From positions 9,766 to 73,765 of the forward strand of contig MNCI01036156.1 in NCBI GenBank assembly GCA_015680685.1: 64,000 nt of DNA. Direction: 5' to 3'. The position numbers and the translations under genes were made by a program. This document shows positions 10,089 through 22,149 of this stretch, in pieces. A model generated the notes under the pieces. The model saw only the letters and a program-made list of their open reading frames with translations. It was not told the origin of the DNA and ran no database searches. How positions within the stretch are numbered: the first letter of the stretch is position 1; every line of letters starts with the position of its first letter. This stretch comes from Gnetum montanum (Eukaryota; Streptophyta; Gnetopsida; Gnetales; Gnetaceae).

Positions 10089-13000
10089 CTACACATCCAC
10101 TTTGTTACCACCTTCATCTGTGTCATTTAGCTCCACCTCCGCCTCATGAAGATCTTCCTCATAAGGATCTTCTTCGGGTGTTTTTTCTTCATGGGGATGA
10201 TCCACTCTATGAGGCTTCTCCTCATGGGGATTCTCTTTGTGAGGGTGATCCTCTCTATGGGGCTCGTCCTCATGGGGACTCTCTTCATGTCGATCCTACG
10301 ATTTGACATGAAGCAAATGTCAGTGTCACCATTAAAATCCTATGTAAGAATAATACAATAGTTGCATAGCTTACGTATGATTACCCTACATCAGTCATGA
10401 AAGGAGTTTGTTCTAGGCTGACTGACAGGTGTCGTATAATCTCATCCTTAGTGAGCTCTTCCTAAACGCCATCTCCTAGATGAGCTCTAGCTTTTACCTT
10501 CCCCTTTTCCACAAGAGTTTACCAGGGTTGTTTAGGAGAAAAGGAAGGGAAAGTAATCTCCCTGCCAGGAATGGTCATCTCTCTCTTAGGGGAAGCACTC
10601 ACTTTCACTTACTCCTGAAACTTTTCATATGCTCCAGAAGCACCAATAACATCAAGGAATAGCTGGAGGGACCGCACTTCAACCACAGAATCCTTATAAT
10701 GTTGGTTGTAGGTATCACATTCTTACTTATATATTTCCTTATGATTTTTCTATTCCTACCCCCATTCCTAGACCCTTGCGCTAAAGTCCTTCCATTCTTG
10801 GTTCTTCTGGGCTAGGAGATTCATTTGCATCCATTGCTCAATGAGCTCATGGTTGGCTTGGACGTTGTTCCTGATAACTGTCCAATAGTGGGCATAGTCA
10901 ATCACAATTGTCTGCCAATTTTCATCATTGGTATCTCGAGCTTGCAAAAATTCATTCCTGGACTCAAGGTCCTCAACCCTAGTAGTTAGGGCCATTTTCT
11001 CTTTTTTTGCTTTCTATAACATCTTACAGAGATCTTTGTTCATGTTTGGACTCTCCCATAGAGAACGGGTCATGCACAATGCACATTTACGCATTTCATC
11101 GTAAACACGATGTGGCTCTTCAGTCACCTCTGGTGAGGGTTCAGGGGTAGCATCTACGTCGATAGGCTCTTTAGGATCCCATCTAAGGTGAGATGCTATG
11201 ACACCCAGATGATAATTAAACACCAATAGGATAATGTAATTTCACAATTTCAACAATTCCTACATAACAATAGTGACCTACAAATCTCAGGATCGATTCG
11301 CTCCAAGCAACAAATCATATCATTCACGATTCCCTCCATGAAAGAAAATTTGTTAGGGGCCTCGGCACAATGTTGAGGAGGGGTTGCTGACGAAGGTATG
11401 CCACTATTATCATAAGTGCCTCAGGGGTAATAGTGGGAGGAAATTGAGACATTACAATAATGCAAAGCTCCAACCTAGCAAACGCTTAGGGGTAATAGCA
11501 GGAGGATTTCCCTTCGAGGAAAGGTCAAGTAAGTGATCAAACTCACCAGTGATGAACCGCTCCTCCTTTTCTGGCTCATCCAAAAGGACCTCAATGTCCC
11601 CTACGCTCATCTTCCCTTTGGGCATAGGATTTTGTATGCTATCTACATTTATTAATAGGGGCCTTCTTTTCCAAAACTAGGGTCCCTTTCCCACGTCGCA
11701 AGACTATGACCCTTGTTTTAGGGGTTAGTCCCTCTACATCTTTTCCTTTTCCTATAAAACACATCATAAAGAAAAAAATGTTACTCACTTTCCATGAGTG
11801 CTACGTGATGTGAAGACATCTATATGTAGCGTAATATACATAAACTAACATGCGTAGTTTTCTTTCCTCTTCACTAGTTGGGCAGGAAGACTCCATGGTT
11901 AAACAACATTTTTATCCACTAAACTGATGAAGCTATATTTCTTCTACTAGATGCTTCCCCCTTGATGCACTATCGGTGTAAAAAGGAAGTGCCCCACCCA
12001 CGTTGTCTTGGCCTTGGATGGGAGGCCCCACTTGATCCCTAGTCGTTAGTGAAAATGACTCCCCGATACCTTCAGGAGGATCTTGGGATCGGATGGTGCA
12101 GAAGACCTAGGAAATCCGTGGCTTGGAGATCTAGTTACGATCTTGCTACACCTAGACTCCATCCTTGAAAAACACCAAAAATTTGGCAAAATTTCACAAA
12201 CAAGCTATGAAGAAGGCAAAATTCACATTGAAACAAGACTTAAGCTTCTTGTGAAGCTTGATCATTTAAGCCTGTAGGCCTTCAGTAAGGTGCTTTGCCT
12301 AATTATATCATGTCCCCTCCTCCATATCCTTGTGCATGATCCAAGCCTACTCTATTTCAACGATTTTTCCTTGGGAGAGTAGCTTGGGGAAGGCATGAGC
12401 ACGGAAGAGGGGGTAAATGGTACTAGCCACCTCTAGCTGGATCTTCTCAACATAGATGCCTTTTGGCTCTTTCTTAGCCCATAGCTACTCCTCCATGTCC
12501 TTCTAATGTTTATAACTCCTCCTGGATCTCTCTTTCATGGGGAGGCCATCAGAAGGAATGCCAAAAAAGTTAGCAAATAGTTGAGCATTGATGTCAAAAC
12601 TCATGTGCACGTTACGCATGCACATGTGAAAATGCTCGACTTGTTCATTGACGGAGTCGACTAGGGCCAACATTTTGGCTACCAAGACATCAAGGGTTAC
12701 AGCTAGAAATATCTCCATCAGTCTAGCTTCCCAAAAGTTATTAGTTATGGTAGCTTGGCTAATGTTGTGCTTCATTTATGTTACCATAATGGAAGAATAT
12801 GGTGGTTGTGTCATGCCCAGAGGCTATCACCGTGACTTCCTGTGATTCTTTAACTATAAACATAAAATAATAGGTTAGAAAAAAAAATCTTATATACTAT
12901 TCTCATTCCATAAGGTCACATAGTAGATTAGCGTAGCGTAACTTATTGCATCCAAAAGGCAAAGGAAATAGTGGGATGTTCTCTTGCATATCATCAATGG

Positions 13001-13872
13001 TGATGGGATGATCCAAAGTCCACTCCTTATTCAGCCATGTGGAGTCTCTATAGTTGACAAAGAATTTGACATACTAGGTAGGGTAGTGTTGGATTTCAAA
13101 TCCTAGTTGTCCCAAGACACCAGCATGCACATTGCTAATGGAAGTGAATTCCTTTATGGCTATTTGGGCCATAGATAACATGTCTGTATCACCTTGGAGA
13201 CCATCTGCATCGATAAAAAACCTATGCCACAAAATGTTGATATTTTTTATACCTAACACAAAATCAGACAATAGTTAACACATCATAATACCTTAACAGC
13301 ACTTACCTGCCAGCATAGTACATGAGGCTAGGTGGGTTCTGAAAATAGATAGTGACATGATAAGCTACGAACAGCATGTTGTAGGCATGATAATAGTTAA
13401 ACCTGGGCATCTCCCAGATCCAAGATAAGCATCTCAAACCCTTAGCATGCTATTCACAATCTCTTCCCCTTACATCCTCAATTGACCTGTTCACCAGGAA
13501 CATTAAGATACTCTATGATGATCCAACCAGCAACATTTCCAGGATGATGCTAGTCGTCTCGGCTGACAGGTGCAACCAAATAATTATGCTAAAGTTACAC
13601 AACAAAAATTGCAAAAACTCCCATGCACCCTTTCAAAACCAAACTACCTCTCCCCCTACATGAGCATGGGGAGGAGGAACATTGGCCACGGGAACATTTA
13701 AATAGTATCGAACGCCCACAATGTCTAGAACGATCAGGATGGGCCTTAGCGTGACACTTTACAATAAAATATGTTACTATTAGAAAATAGTTTAGACATG
13801 CTAAAAATGCCAAAACAAATCAATAGACCTCACAAGTATTCATTATGCAGCACTGAGTTTCTCCCTACCTTG
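10089..13872 (-). pseudogene. Antisense multi-exon gene of element A, decayed
   Basis: Runs opposite to gag-protease. Reading on minus from the junction with element B, recognisable segments in order are: an early exon with YFQNPPSL-like text near 13340; RFFIDADGLQGDTDMLS to GFEIQHYPT (13271-13080); continuing WLNKEWTLDHPITIDDMQ to about 12960; a segment starting at an acceptor-like CACAG/GAAGTCACGG (about 12845) that includes MEIFLAVTLDVLVAKML and FFGIPSDGLPM (12775-12503); a helical segment with YAHYWTVIRNN and LLAQKNQEWKDF (10995-10768); and a last acidic exon of PHEE-type repeats ending at the TAG at 10089-10091. Each part aligns with the element F copy at 44824-48477. The FLAV...L...F...FFGIPSDG pattern recalls the plant mobile domain; function is unknown. 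Stops and frameshifts interrupt it, and its upstream end is cut by the LTR of element B. Confidence 0.7.
10110..10300 (-). repeat. Coding repeat for the acidic H/E/D-rich tail
   Basis: Degenerate 18- to 27-base repeats. On the minus strand they read HEESPHEDEPHREDHPHKE and so on to EEDLHEAEVELNDTDEGGN, then a stop. This is the C-terminal tail of the antisense protein of element A. The tails in elements B and F are also acidic but differ in sequence (HDGDDGGCSGAGLDDVDEF; VAKEEEEKPQPPPN). Confidence 0.6.
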
Positions 13873-15808
13873 TGAAAACACCACAAAATTTTGGCCTGGC
13901 ACTTTTAGACAAGATTCAAGCTAAGTCATGCAACTACCCAAGCATGAACAAACTTGGAGGCCTCCAAAATAGCCCCTGATGGTTCACGATTCAATAGGCA
14001 AGGTCACCCCTAGCCCCACAGGCAACTACGTCAACTTTCGACATCCAGAATCAAAAGTTTCGGGCTCCAAATGCTTGGTTTAGACTAAGTACACTTTGGT
14101 TACACTGTGGCTTACGTTGCACAACGTAAAGGTCAACATGACCAATGTTTGAAGCCCCAAAACCAAGTCAAAATAGGCTAAAATTGTGCACAAGGACCCC
14201 CCATGACTTTCACCAAGGCCCCCAGTAGCTCCCAGCCTCCAGAAAATCAAAATTTTGGCCTTAAATGAGGTATTTTTAGTTGATGAAGCTGGAGCTACAT
14301 GTTTATATGCTGCATAGTGTATGAACAATGTAACCAAGCAAAAAAAAGGCAAAAAAAGTAGTTCTAGGTAGCATCTTCGACATCAGAGTAATCCATAGGG
14401 ACCGACAGCACTCTTACTTATTCATAGGCTTCAAAAAATCTAACTTTTGGCCTCAAATATGCCATTTTGACTTGGTAACGCTGGGGTTACTTTTTCATAT
14501 GCTGCATAGCATATGAACAAAGTAACCACACAAAAAAGGCCCAAAACTACATCAAAATGAGTCAAAAGATAGCATCCAAAGCACCCTAGAGGACAAGAAG
14601 AACTCGAGCATCAAGAAATAGGCATCAACATGCAAAACCCATCTTTAGAGAAGGTAATTTCACTTAGTCACATTGAGGTTTGCGCTGGACAGTGTAAGCC
14701 CAACATGACCAACCCAAAATAATTCAAAACAGCATCAAATCCAATACAAAATTAGCTCAAATTTGACTTGTAGAGTCCTCTAGACATCAGACATGCAGAT
14801 CTACCCTTAGAACAGGCTTTATAGGTCAAAATTGGGTTCAAAATGCATTATTTTTGTTACACATGCTGAGCAACATATGGCAACATATGGAGTAGTGTAT
14901 GATACAGTGTGTGCACTTGTGATGCTGAATTCCCATACGCTGGACACTAGACACTGACATCGAGAAATGCCAAAGTCTTCCAAGACACGCTGATGAAGAA
15001 AATAGCACACTAGAGCATAGATCCAGAGGCTAGAGATAATTCTTTTGTAAATTTCAAATTATTTCAACGTGCCAGGTTCATATGCTGTGGGTTTCATATG
15101 CCAGTGTAAACGTTGGTCATGCTAGACGCTGTACATTACAACATTTCGTGCATCTGGTCAACGCAGACACCTGTCACCCGATCCAAATTTTTCTCACCTC
15201 GTAGCCACTGATCTTCTCCCAAATCCAAATCTCATGCCAAAAATCCTATAAATCTCCTATTTTTCACTAGATCGGGGTTGGAAAATTAGAATCTCACAAA
15301 CTTAGAAAATCAGGGCATTAATCTCATACATTGGGCTTCATACAGACTTTGGCACTATACACCTGCAATCCAAAACCTTCATCTTCCCAGCATCCGTTCT
15401 GATCCATCGGGGCTAAACATCCACCTTGTGATCAATCTGCAACTGTGTTCTGACCAGTGCACATTGTAATTGTTTATCAATACAAATAGTTTGCATTATT
15501 GCCCAGATTCTTGCAATTTACATTATTTTCCTTGTTCACATTTTTTCCTATTTTCATTATTTAAACAATTTACATTCATTTTCATTTGTTTACATTCACT
15601 TTTGCATTTGTTTATGTATAACCAAATGCTTCGCAATTGCGTACGTTCAGGGAAGTCCTAGTTTGATCCGCGTCCAAACCATTCAAGGCACTCTGCCTCC
15701 ATTAATTTCTAGCTTGCCCTCAAAACAAGGTAGGGTCTTACTATTTCATCCGTAGATCTCTCAGTGCCTGTTCATTCCAGACTCTTGCCGACGATTTTGG
15801 ATGGTATA
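13873..15808 (+). mobile_element. 5' LTR of element B (Tat-like)
   Basis: Starts TGAAAACACCACAAAATTTTGG and ends GATTTTGGATGGTATA (CA decayed to TA), 1936 bases. It aligns with the minus-strand LTR of element E (48651-50917): both begin with the CACCACAAAATTT...GCCT.GCACTTTTAGACAAGA.TCAAGC block and end with TCTCTCAGTG..TGTTCATTCCAG...GATTTTGGA.GGTA. TATA box CTATAAATC at 15246-15254. The middle is a ladder of roughly 200-base repeats, each with a dyad, for example TTCATATGCT-GCAT-AGCATATGAA at 14494-14517. It lies directly against the antisense gene of element A, so element B probably inserted there. Confidence 0.85.
15246..15254 (+). promoter_or_regulatory. TATA box of element B LTR
   Basis: AAATCCTATAAATCTCCTATTTTTC. 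The element E LTR has the same string on the minus strand (GATCCTATAAATCCCCTATTTTTC, TATA at 49207-49215). Confidence 0.65.
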
Positions 15809-15813
15809 GTAAA

Positions 15814-15833
15814 TTGGCACTAGAAGTAGGGCC
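15814..15833 (+). other. Primer binding site-like box, element B
   Basis: TTGGCACTAGAAGTAGGGCC begins five bases after the LTR end. It agrees with the element D box (61689) at nearly every position. Confidence 0.6.
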
Positions 15834-16564
15834 TTTCTCTATTAGATCCACCTCTTAGCATCCCAGATCTAGCATTCACACATTGCTATGATTTCTAGCA
15901 TTCCTATGCTACCTTGTTCCTAGTGTTCAGGCATTATTTCCTACTGATAAATCCTATTTTCCAGTCCAAACATTGTTTCATAGTTTTCCAGGCACATTCC
16001 TACCTAAATTACAGTGTCCTATACCTTCCTCTTTTAGATCTAGATGCTGCCCTCAACGTTCTACGCTCTCTACCAGTTTCAGACATTTTTTACAGTGTCC
16101 CTCATCCTTATCTCTCTTTTCTGACGCTATTCACAGTGTCTAGATCTAATTTTTCTTCTCAGACGCTATGTCTAGCACTTAGTTTTCTCACCCAGATGCC
16201 CCATCCAGCATCCAGACACTGTTCTATAGGTTAGATGTTGTACCATCATTCATTTATGTTTCAACATTTCTATTTCTATGTCACATGTTGTATTACACCA
16301 CTCCTTTGGCATTCACACCCTACTTTTTCTTAACATTAGCATCATACACTGCTCTTCACCCTACCTTATACACTGTGCACATCAATTATATGTTGTACCT
16401 CTTGATACTCCTTGTATGCTACTTCTGGTGTTCATGCACTGCAATACATTTTTATACGCTAAAACTCCTTTATATGTTGTTCAACACTTAGCCACATTTT
16501 CTCTCTCTGATACTTAGCCATTTATTTTCTTTCTCTTACATTGTTACACCTAGACACTTTGACA
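15834..16564 (+). other. Untranslated leader of element B
   Basis: About 730 bases of pyrimidine-rich sequence with repeated CATTG..., TTTTACAGTGTC and AGACGCTAT motifs between primer site and gag ATG. Short open frames are low-complexity F/H/S-rich shadows. The leader of element D occupies the same position with its own repeats. Confidence 0.55.
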
Positions 16565-19500
16565 ATGGAACCTATCAATACCATCGTTAGGCCTGTTACT
16601 AGCTTCGGTACCACAATTTCGAGTCTCTTCACAACTACTGAGTCCATAGTGGCCCTTGGCAAGATGAATCCTTAGGGGCCATCTTGTCGATCACTGAGAC
16701 TACAAGGTAGGGATCCCACGTTTACCATCCTAACTCCTGAACAATATAACTTTATTTGCATTAAAATCCAAGCTAACCTGGCCATTGACCAAAATGAACT
16801 AGAAGAAAAGAGACACTATGAGCTAATTCACAAAGGAGGTCATGACTTCATTCCCATCACCTATGATGTCATCCCACTCACTAAATCCCACCATGAACTC
16901 CTATCACAACTCCTCATGGCAAGGAACCAATCCTCATTCCAACCCACCATAGAATCTCAAAATGGAGATGAGGAAGACAATTTCGAAGCTCAATTCGAAC
17001 ATAGGGATTCGTACCATGCTCTCAATCCGCATACTTATGCAAATCCATTATTTCACCCTTTCATGGGAGAGACCATGTCTCTTCATGTACTTAAAAGCAC
17101 TCAAGCACATGTTCCCCAATAAGAAGCGCCCACTCTTATTCCCACTCTCCCTATGACCAATACTCAATTCAATGTACCCATCCCTACTATTCCTCTAGTC
17201 ATCACATTATCCCCTCTCCTATAAGTACAACCCCAACAACCCCCCTCTCAAACTAATGTAGGAGTAACTTTCCCATCCCAAGTAATTGGGATGGCATCCG
17301 TGATACCTGCTTCCACATCTACACACTTAATCCCACGAGTGTAGGTTCATACCACACCCTTGGCACCTCCAGTACAACACTAGGTACAAAGTCTCCCTTC
17401 ACAACCCATAATTGGCTGATGGCCTACCCTTGTCACTCAACAAGAACAACAACCTACACCTTACGGTATGCCACCCTTAGTAGCATCCATTGTAAATATT
17501 CCATAAGTGCAACCTCCGACCACTTAACTTTCTTCTTTCCCACCCACTGTATAACAATCTAACTTGCATACTACACAACATAACCAACTTTCCACTTCAC
17601 CTAGTGCCCAAGACTAGGCCAAAGCTAAAAAAATGATGTAGGAACTAACTGACAAGGTAAAGTACCTCAAAACTGCTAACAATGAGGAGCTTAAAGTATT
17701 AGACTTTTACCAAGATGATCCTATTAGCTCTTTGGTCCCACCACTAACCTTACCCAAACGAGTTTCTTTGCCTCAACTAACCAGATACAATGGGGAAAGA
17801 GACCCCAATAGCCATCTAGTCACATTTAGACTAGAATGCCTATTGCTTCAGGCCTAGCCCCACACAATCTTGCATGTGTTCGCCATGTCCCTCATTGGTA
17901 GAGCATTAGACTGGTACCGATACTTGCCTCGTAATTCCATATCCTCTTTGGAAGATCTCTTACACCAGTTCATTAGTAGGTTTAAATACAACCTGAGACT
18001 TGAAGCAACCTTGGAGAGCCTGATACAGGTAAAACAAGCACAGCTTGAACCTATACAAAAATTCATCCAAAGATGGAGTGTCGCACTCAACAAACTTCAT
18101 GAGCCAATCCTAGAAACATACCTTCTTACGATTCTTAAGGGAGCAATGAATGATTTTGTCAAATCAAAACTATACTATCTAAATGTGTGCACTCTAAGCC
18201 AACATTTTGTACAAATTAAAAACATAGAAGAGGAAGCCCAAAAAATCCATGACCCTGCTTACTCAACATTTAAAAATCAACACACTAAAAAAGATAAAGA
18301 AAACGATAAAGAAACAGTAGCAGCATTAGCAGAGACTCAACCTACCAATGTGGGATAGCAAGGTAGATCACCTACTGCTCCCATTAACTATGAGAGGACT
18401 ACTCCTTCACACACACTTGAACCATCTACCATGTAAGCTACTAACACGGGTCATGCACGTATGTTTGAGAGGAAAGACCCTACTCAATACACACCTCTTC
18501 CTATGAAGCCTTCCCAATTATTAGATCAACTTTTAAAGGTTGGGGCCATTAAACACAAGAAGTTGTCTCCAATAGCAGCCCAAAAACATGATCAATTCTT
18601 TGAATTGGTCAAAAACCCAAGCTTGGCAACACCAAATGAGCCTCTTATTCCAAGAGGCTTTAGACTACATCAATTTTGTGAGTACCATCAATGGAATCGA
18701 CATGGTACTGATTATTGTTTCACCCTCAAACAAGACATACAAAGTATGATTGATACGGGAGAAATAACATTTGATGATGCCAACCCTATTAAACTGCAAA
18801 ATTAATCTATGGGCGTGTACAAAGATCCCCTTAATACTAAGGAATCTCCTTACATTATTAACACAATCCATGTCAGAAGTGAGTAAGAAATGCCCAGAAA
18901 ACCTTTTGTGATTCATGTCCCTCCTACAGAATCAACATCATCCCCACAATCTTTGTACCCCACATACAATCTACCTACACCACAAAAACCATTTTTCATT
19001 GGTGTACCCCCTGCCAATGCAACCGCAAATGTGCAACTGCCTACCAAGCCCACTGCCTTTGTGGTCCGGGAGCCACCCACGTTTGAAACCATAGAGGTAC
19101 AACCACAAAATTGACCAACTCCCTTCATAATCAGGGTACCCGAACACCTTGACCTTCAACATCCTACTCCTCAACTGCAAACCAAACTGACCGCATTCGT
19201 CATCAGGGTGCCTAAACACCCTGACACACAACCACCTCCAACTGTTCAAGTGCAACCCCGACCCGCTCCATTCGTAACCCAAATCCCAAAAAAACCTAAT
19301 GTTCAAGTTCCAACGGTTTCCCCACAACCTTTGCGAGAACACCTCATCAACAAACTTACTAGGGAAGTTTTGGAAATGGAGCATCAAAGTCTTGAATTGG
19401 GACCAAAAAAACCCACTTCCTTAAACATTGTAACTATGGCTCTGACAACTGACGAGCCAAGCACAAGCCATGGAAGCAAAAAATCAGGAATGCTAGATAC

Positions 19501-20605
19501 ATCAAACCCAACCATCACATTAGACCACATGAAAACCGTTCCACAAGAGATACAATTGTTGGGTCCAATGGACCAAGTCTCAACTAGCAAAAGCATACCA
19601 AATAGTAAAGACTTGGCCAGTGCCCTAACTTAGGTCACATAGGCGCTTAAACAAAAAAACACATCTTTAAGCTTGTATGACCTAATGTTGACTTCTCAAG
19701 TTCATCATGAAGCCTTACTATGTATGTTAACATTGATCCTAGTCAGCAAAGACTTGCTTGCAAATGAACCTTCCATTCATGTGGTAATGTCTCCATATCA
19801 AGGATCAAGAGCTACATCACTAAGCTTCAACACGGATAATATAAAAATAGATGAAAAAATAGGAGGAGTCACCACTGCACCCATGTTCATAACTATACAA
19901 GTAAATCAATTTAAAATACATAGGATGCACGTAGATGATGGAGCAGCCACAAACGTAGCACCATACCCTATCATTGAATAGTTAGGGATAACTGAACAAA
20001 TCATACTAACTTCCAAAACATTCCTAAAATCATTCAGTGGATCATGCGTAGTTGTCAAAGGAATACTAACTTTGGATTTCATAGCAAGAGACCGATTCCC
20101 CACATCAGCTAAATTTGTAGTCATAGATGAGATGCCTGGATTTAACTTGATATTGGGATGATTGTGGTTAGCCCAATTAAAAGTGGTATCCTCACCCACC
20201 CACCAAGAGATTCACCTACCTTACAAGGGTGATGAAATCATTATACATGGTGATGTAGCTACACCCAACACCTCAGCACATGCAGACACAAACCAAGGCT
20301 CAAAGGTTAAACTCGATGAGCTTAAACAAGATGACATTACTCTCAAGCTTAAATAGGATGCCACACCCATTGAACACGAAAGTGATAACCAATCTCCAAA
20401 CCATGATCCCCCAAAAGATATGGAAACATTACAAAACATGGAAACATCAGAGCATGCTGACATAGGGGTCATTCCCCCAAACATCTCATGGTCAGAATTA
20501 CCATTTAACATAATTGGCGAAGGAGATGCAGAATATACAATTACATCGACATGCCTGACACACCATGTCAATCCTCAAAAATTAAGGAAGCTACTCAACT
20601 GTTAA
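16565..20605 (+). pseudogene. gag-protease of element B, one frame broken only by stop codons
   Basis: ATG at 16565 (MEPINTIVRPVTSF) opens a frame that can be followed for about 1350 codons to the stop at 20603-20605 with in-frame stops but no obvious frameshift. Order: N-terminal SLRLQGRDPTFTILT; proline-rich linker; gag domain (HVFAMSLIGRALDWYRYLP at about 17870, then FKYNLRLEATLESL and FIQRWSVALNKL); FRLHQFCEYHQWNRHGTDYC near 18660-18720 in place of a zinc knuckle; four or more copies of a PFVIRVP-type proline repeat (18890-19330); an SLYDLMLTSQVHHEAL block; and an aspartic protease with MHVDDGAATNV at 19925. Many stops match CAG, CAA or TGG codons in element D, as expected from C-to-T decay. 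Normally it would supply the particle protein and protease. No RT follows. Confidence 0.88.
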
Positions 20606-20624
20606 AACTACCACTCGTCCAAAA

Positions 20625-20830
20625 TGACATTAAACTACTACACATCCGCAATGACGTTAAACTATTACACGCCTACAATGACGTTCAATTACAACATGTT
20701 CGCAATGACATGAAACTAGCCATGGTCGGGAATGGCCGGTTTATTTTAAAAACCACTGAAATAGTTTAAATCTCTATTGTTTTCTTGTGGCCTGAAATTT
20801 CCTTAAACTAGAACAAGTTACATTTCCATT
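20625..20830 (+). repeat. Tandem CAATGACGTTAAACTA-type repeats after gag-protease (element B)
   Basis: At least six units of about 24-27 bases (AAAATGACATTAAACTA, GCAATGACGTTAAACTA, ACAATGACGTTCAATTA, GCAATGACATGAAACTA), then GGAATGGCCGG and a diverged TGGCCTGAAATTTCCTTAAACTAG. Related to the GGCC/TTAAACT units of elements A and E. Confidence 0.7.
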
Positions 20831-21214
20831 TTTTTTAAATTACATTCTTTGTTTGCATGCATAGTTGCATCCGTGCTTTACAAATTACTATTCCCCTTAG
20901 ATTTCTTCTACACTGTTATCATTTCAGTTACATTCACACTTATATTTACAAACAGTTAAAACAACAAACAAATATATATATATATATAAAATAAAAATAA
21001 AAATTATATTTTTTGTTTACACTTGTGTTTATCAAAAGTTTGGACAAAACTTAAAATAAAAAACAAAACTTGAATAACATAAAAATAGCAAAAAAATGTA
21101 TAAATGTATCAATGGAATAATATCAAATGTTAACATTGTATCATACATTTGCTTTCATAAAATCTATAAAATTTCAAAAAAAAAAAACTAAGCTAACAAC
21201 GATAACAAGTTAAA
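20830..21214. other. AT-rich spacer
   Basis: Very AT-rich, with (TA)n at about 20971-20986 and A-runs. The TTTATCAAAAGTTTGGACAAAACTTAAA stretch resembles, in element orientation, the sequence next to the GGCC repeats of element E (56130-56180). No gene seen. Confidence 0.5.
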
Positions 21215-22130
21215 TTAAACATCAATGCTAGGAGGGGCTTGATCCCCAAACTCATCCACATCATCGAGTCCCGCTCCACTGCAGCCACCATCATCACCAT
21301 CATGTCCCTTTGAAAAATAGAAAGTAAAAAAAAAATTATAATAAATAATTAGTAAAAAAAAGGAAAAAATAAGAGCATTAACTAGAAAACAACAAAAATG
21401 TTACAAGACCAAAATACTTATAGACGAAAAAGGTCCAAGTCCGAACTCTATAAAACGAAGAATCTCTTCTCCTAGTACACACGACCAATCTTTTTCTTCG
21501 AGGCCTAAATCAACATTGGCTATGGCTTTGCCTTTATCCACGAACATCCATGTGGAACATTCAAGAGGAAATTGGCCTACTGAAACCTCCCAAGAAGTAG
21601 TAGTGATGGATCTCTTAGGAAACCCCTCCGCTACAGTGCACTCAACGAATTTATCATACGAGGATCGTAGACCCAAACCCTTGACAAACATTTCCAACTA
21701 ACATTGTTCAACATACGCTTCTTTTAGCCATCTCATATATTGGTATTTTTGGTCTTTCTGATCCTAGCCCCATTTTTGTACCTTGGCAACGAAGGCTTTC
21801 CAGTCTTGACATTTTTGATTTAGAAAATTAATTTAAGCCCTTTGCTTAGCTAGCTCCCAAGTCACCTTTACTTTGGTGTTTAACACATTCCAATATCTAG
21901 CATAGGTGATCTCAAAAGTTCACCAGGTACTGTCCCCTACCAACCTAGTAGCCGCAAACTCATAACGTGATTTGTAATCATTTCTCTCCTATGTTACCTT
22001 GGCATTAATCTTTTTAGCCATTTGAACTTTCTGCCATAGCTATTCAATGGAACGTTTCCAATTCCAAGGAGATTTAGCATTTTATGCTATGCAACCTGCA
22101 ACCACATCATAAATCTTCCTAACATTTTAT
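21215..22130 (-). pseudogene. Antisense gene of element B, 3' part
   Basis: On minus from about 22130: SPWNWKRSIE and LWQKVQMAKKINAKVT; then YARYWNVLNTKVK and INFLNQKCQDWKAFVAKVQ (about 21900-21770); then MFVKGLGLRSSYDKFVE and STWMFVDKGKAIANVDLG (21697-21401); then an acceptor-like TATTTTTCAAAG near 21305 and a last exon with HDGDDGGCSGAGLDDVDEF ending PPSIDV and the TAA at 21215-21217. It aligns with the same region of the element A and F copies (LLAQKNQEWKDF; MEFHEKGKILAGIDLG). Earlier exons are absent: beyond 22130 the sequence no longer matches. A Q/K/E-rich helical segment and an acidic end are visible; function unknown. Confidence 0.65.
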
Positions 22131-22149
22131 AAATTAGCCCACAGTAGTT

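Noticed and set aside
5939-22130. RT and integrase for elements A and B on the plus strand
   Set aside because: Searched by eye for YVDD/FIDD, GPI and NGQ-type motifs downstream of both gag-protease regions; none found before the next insertion.
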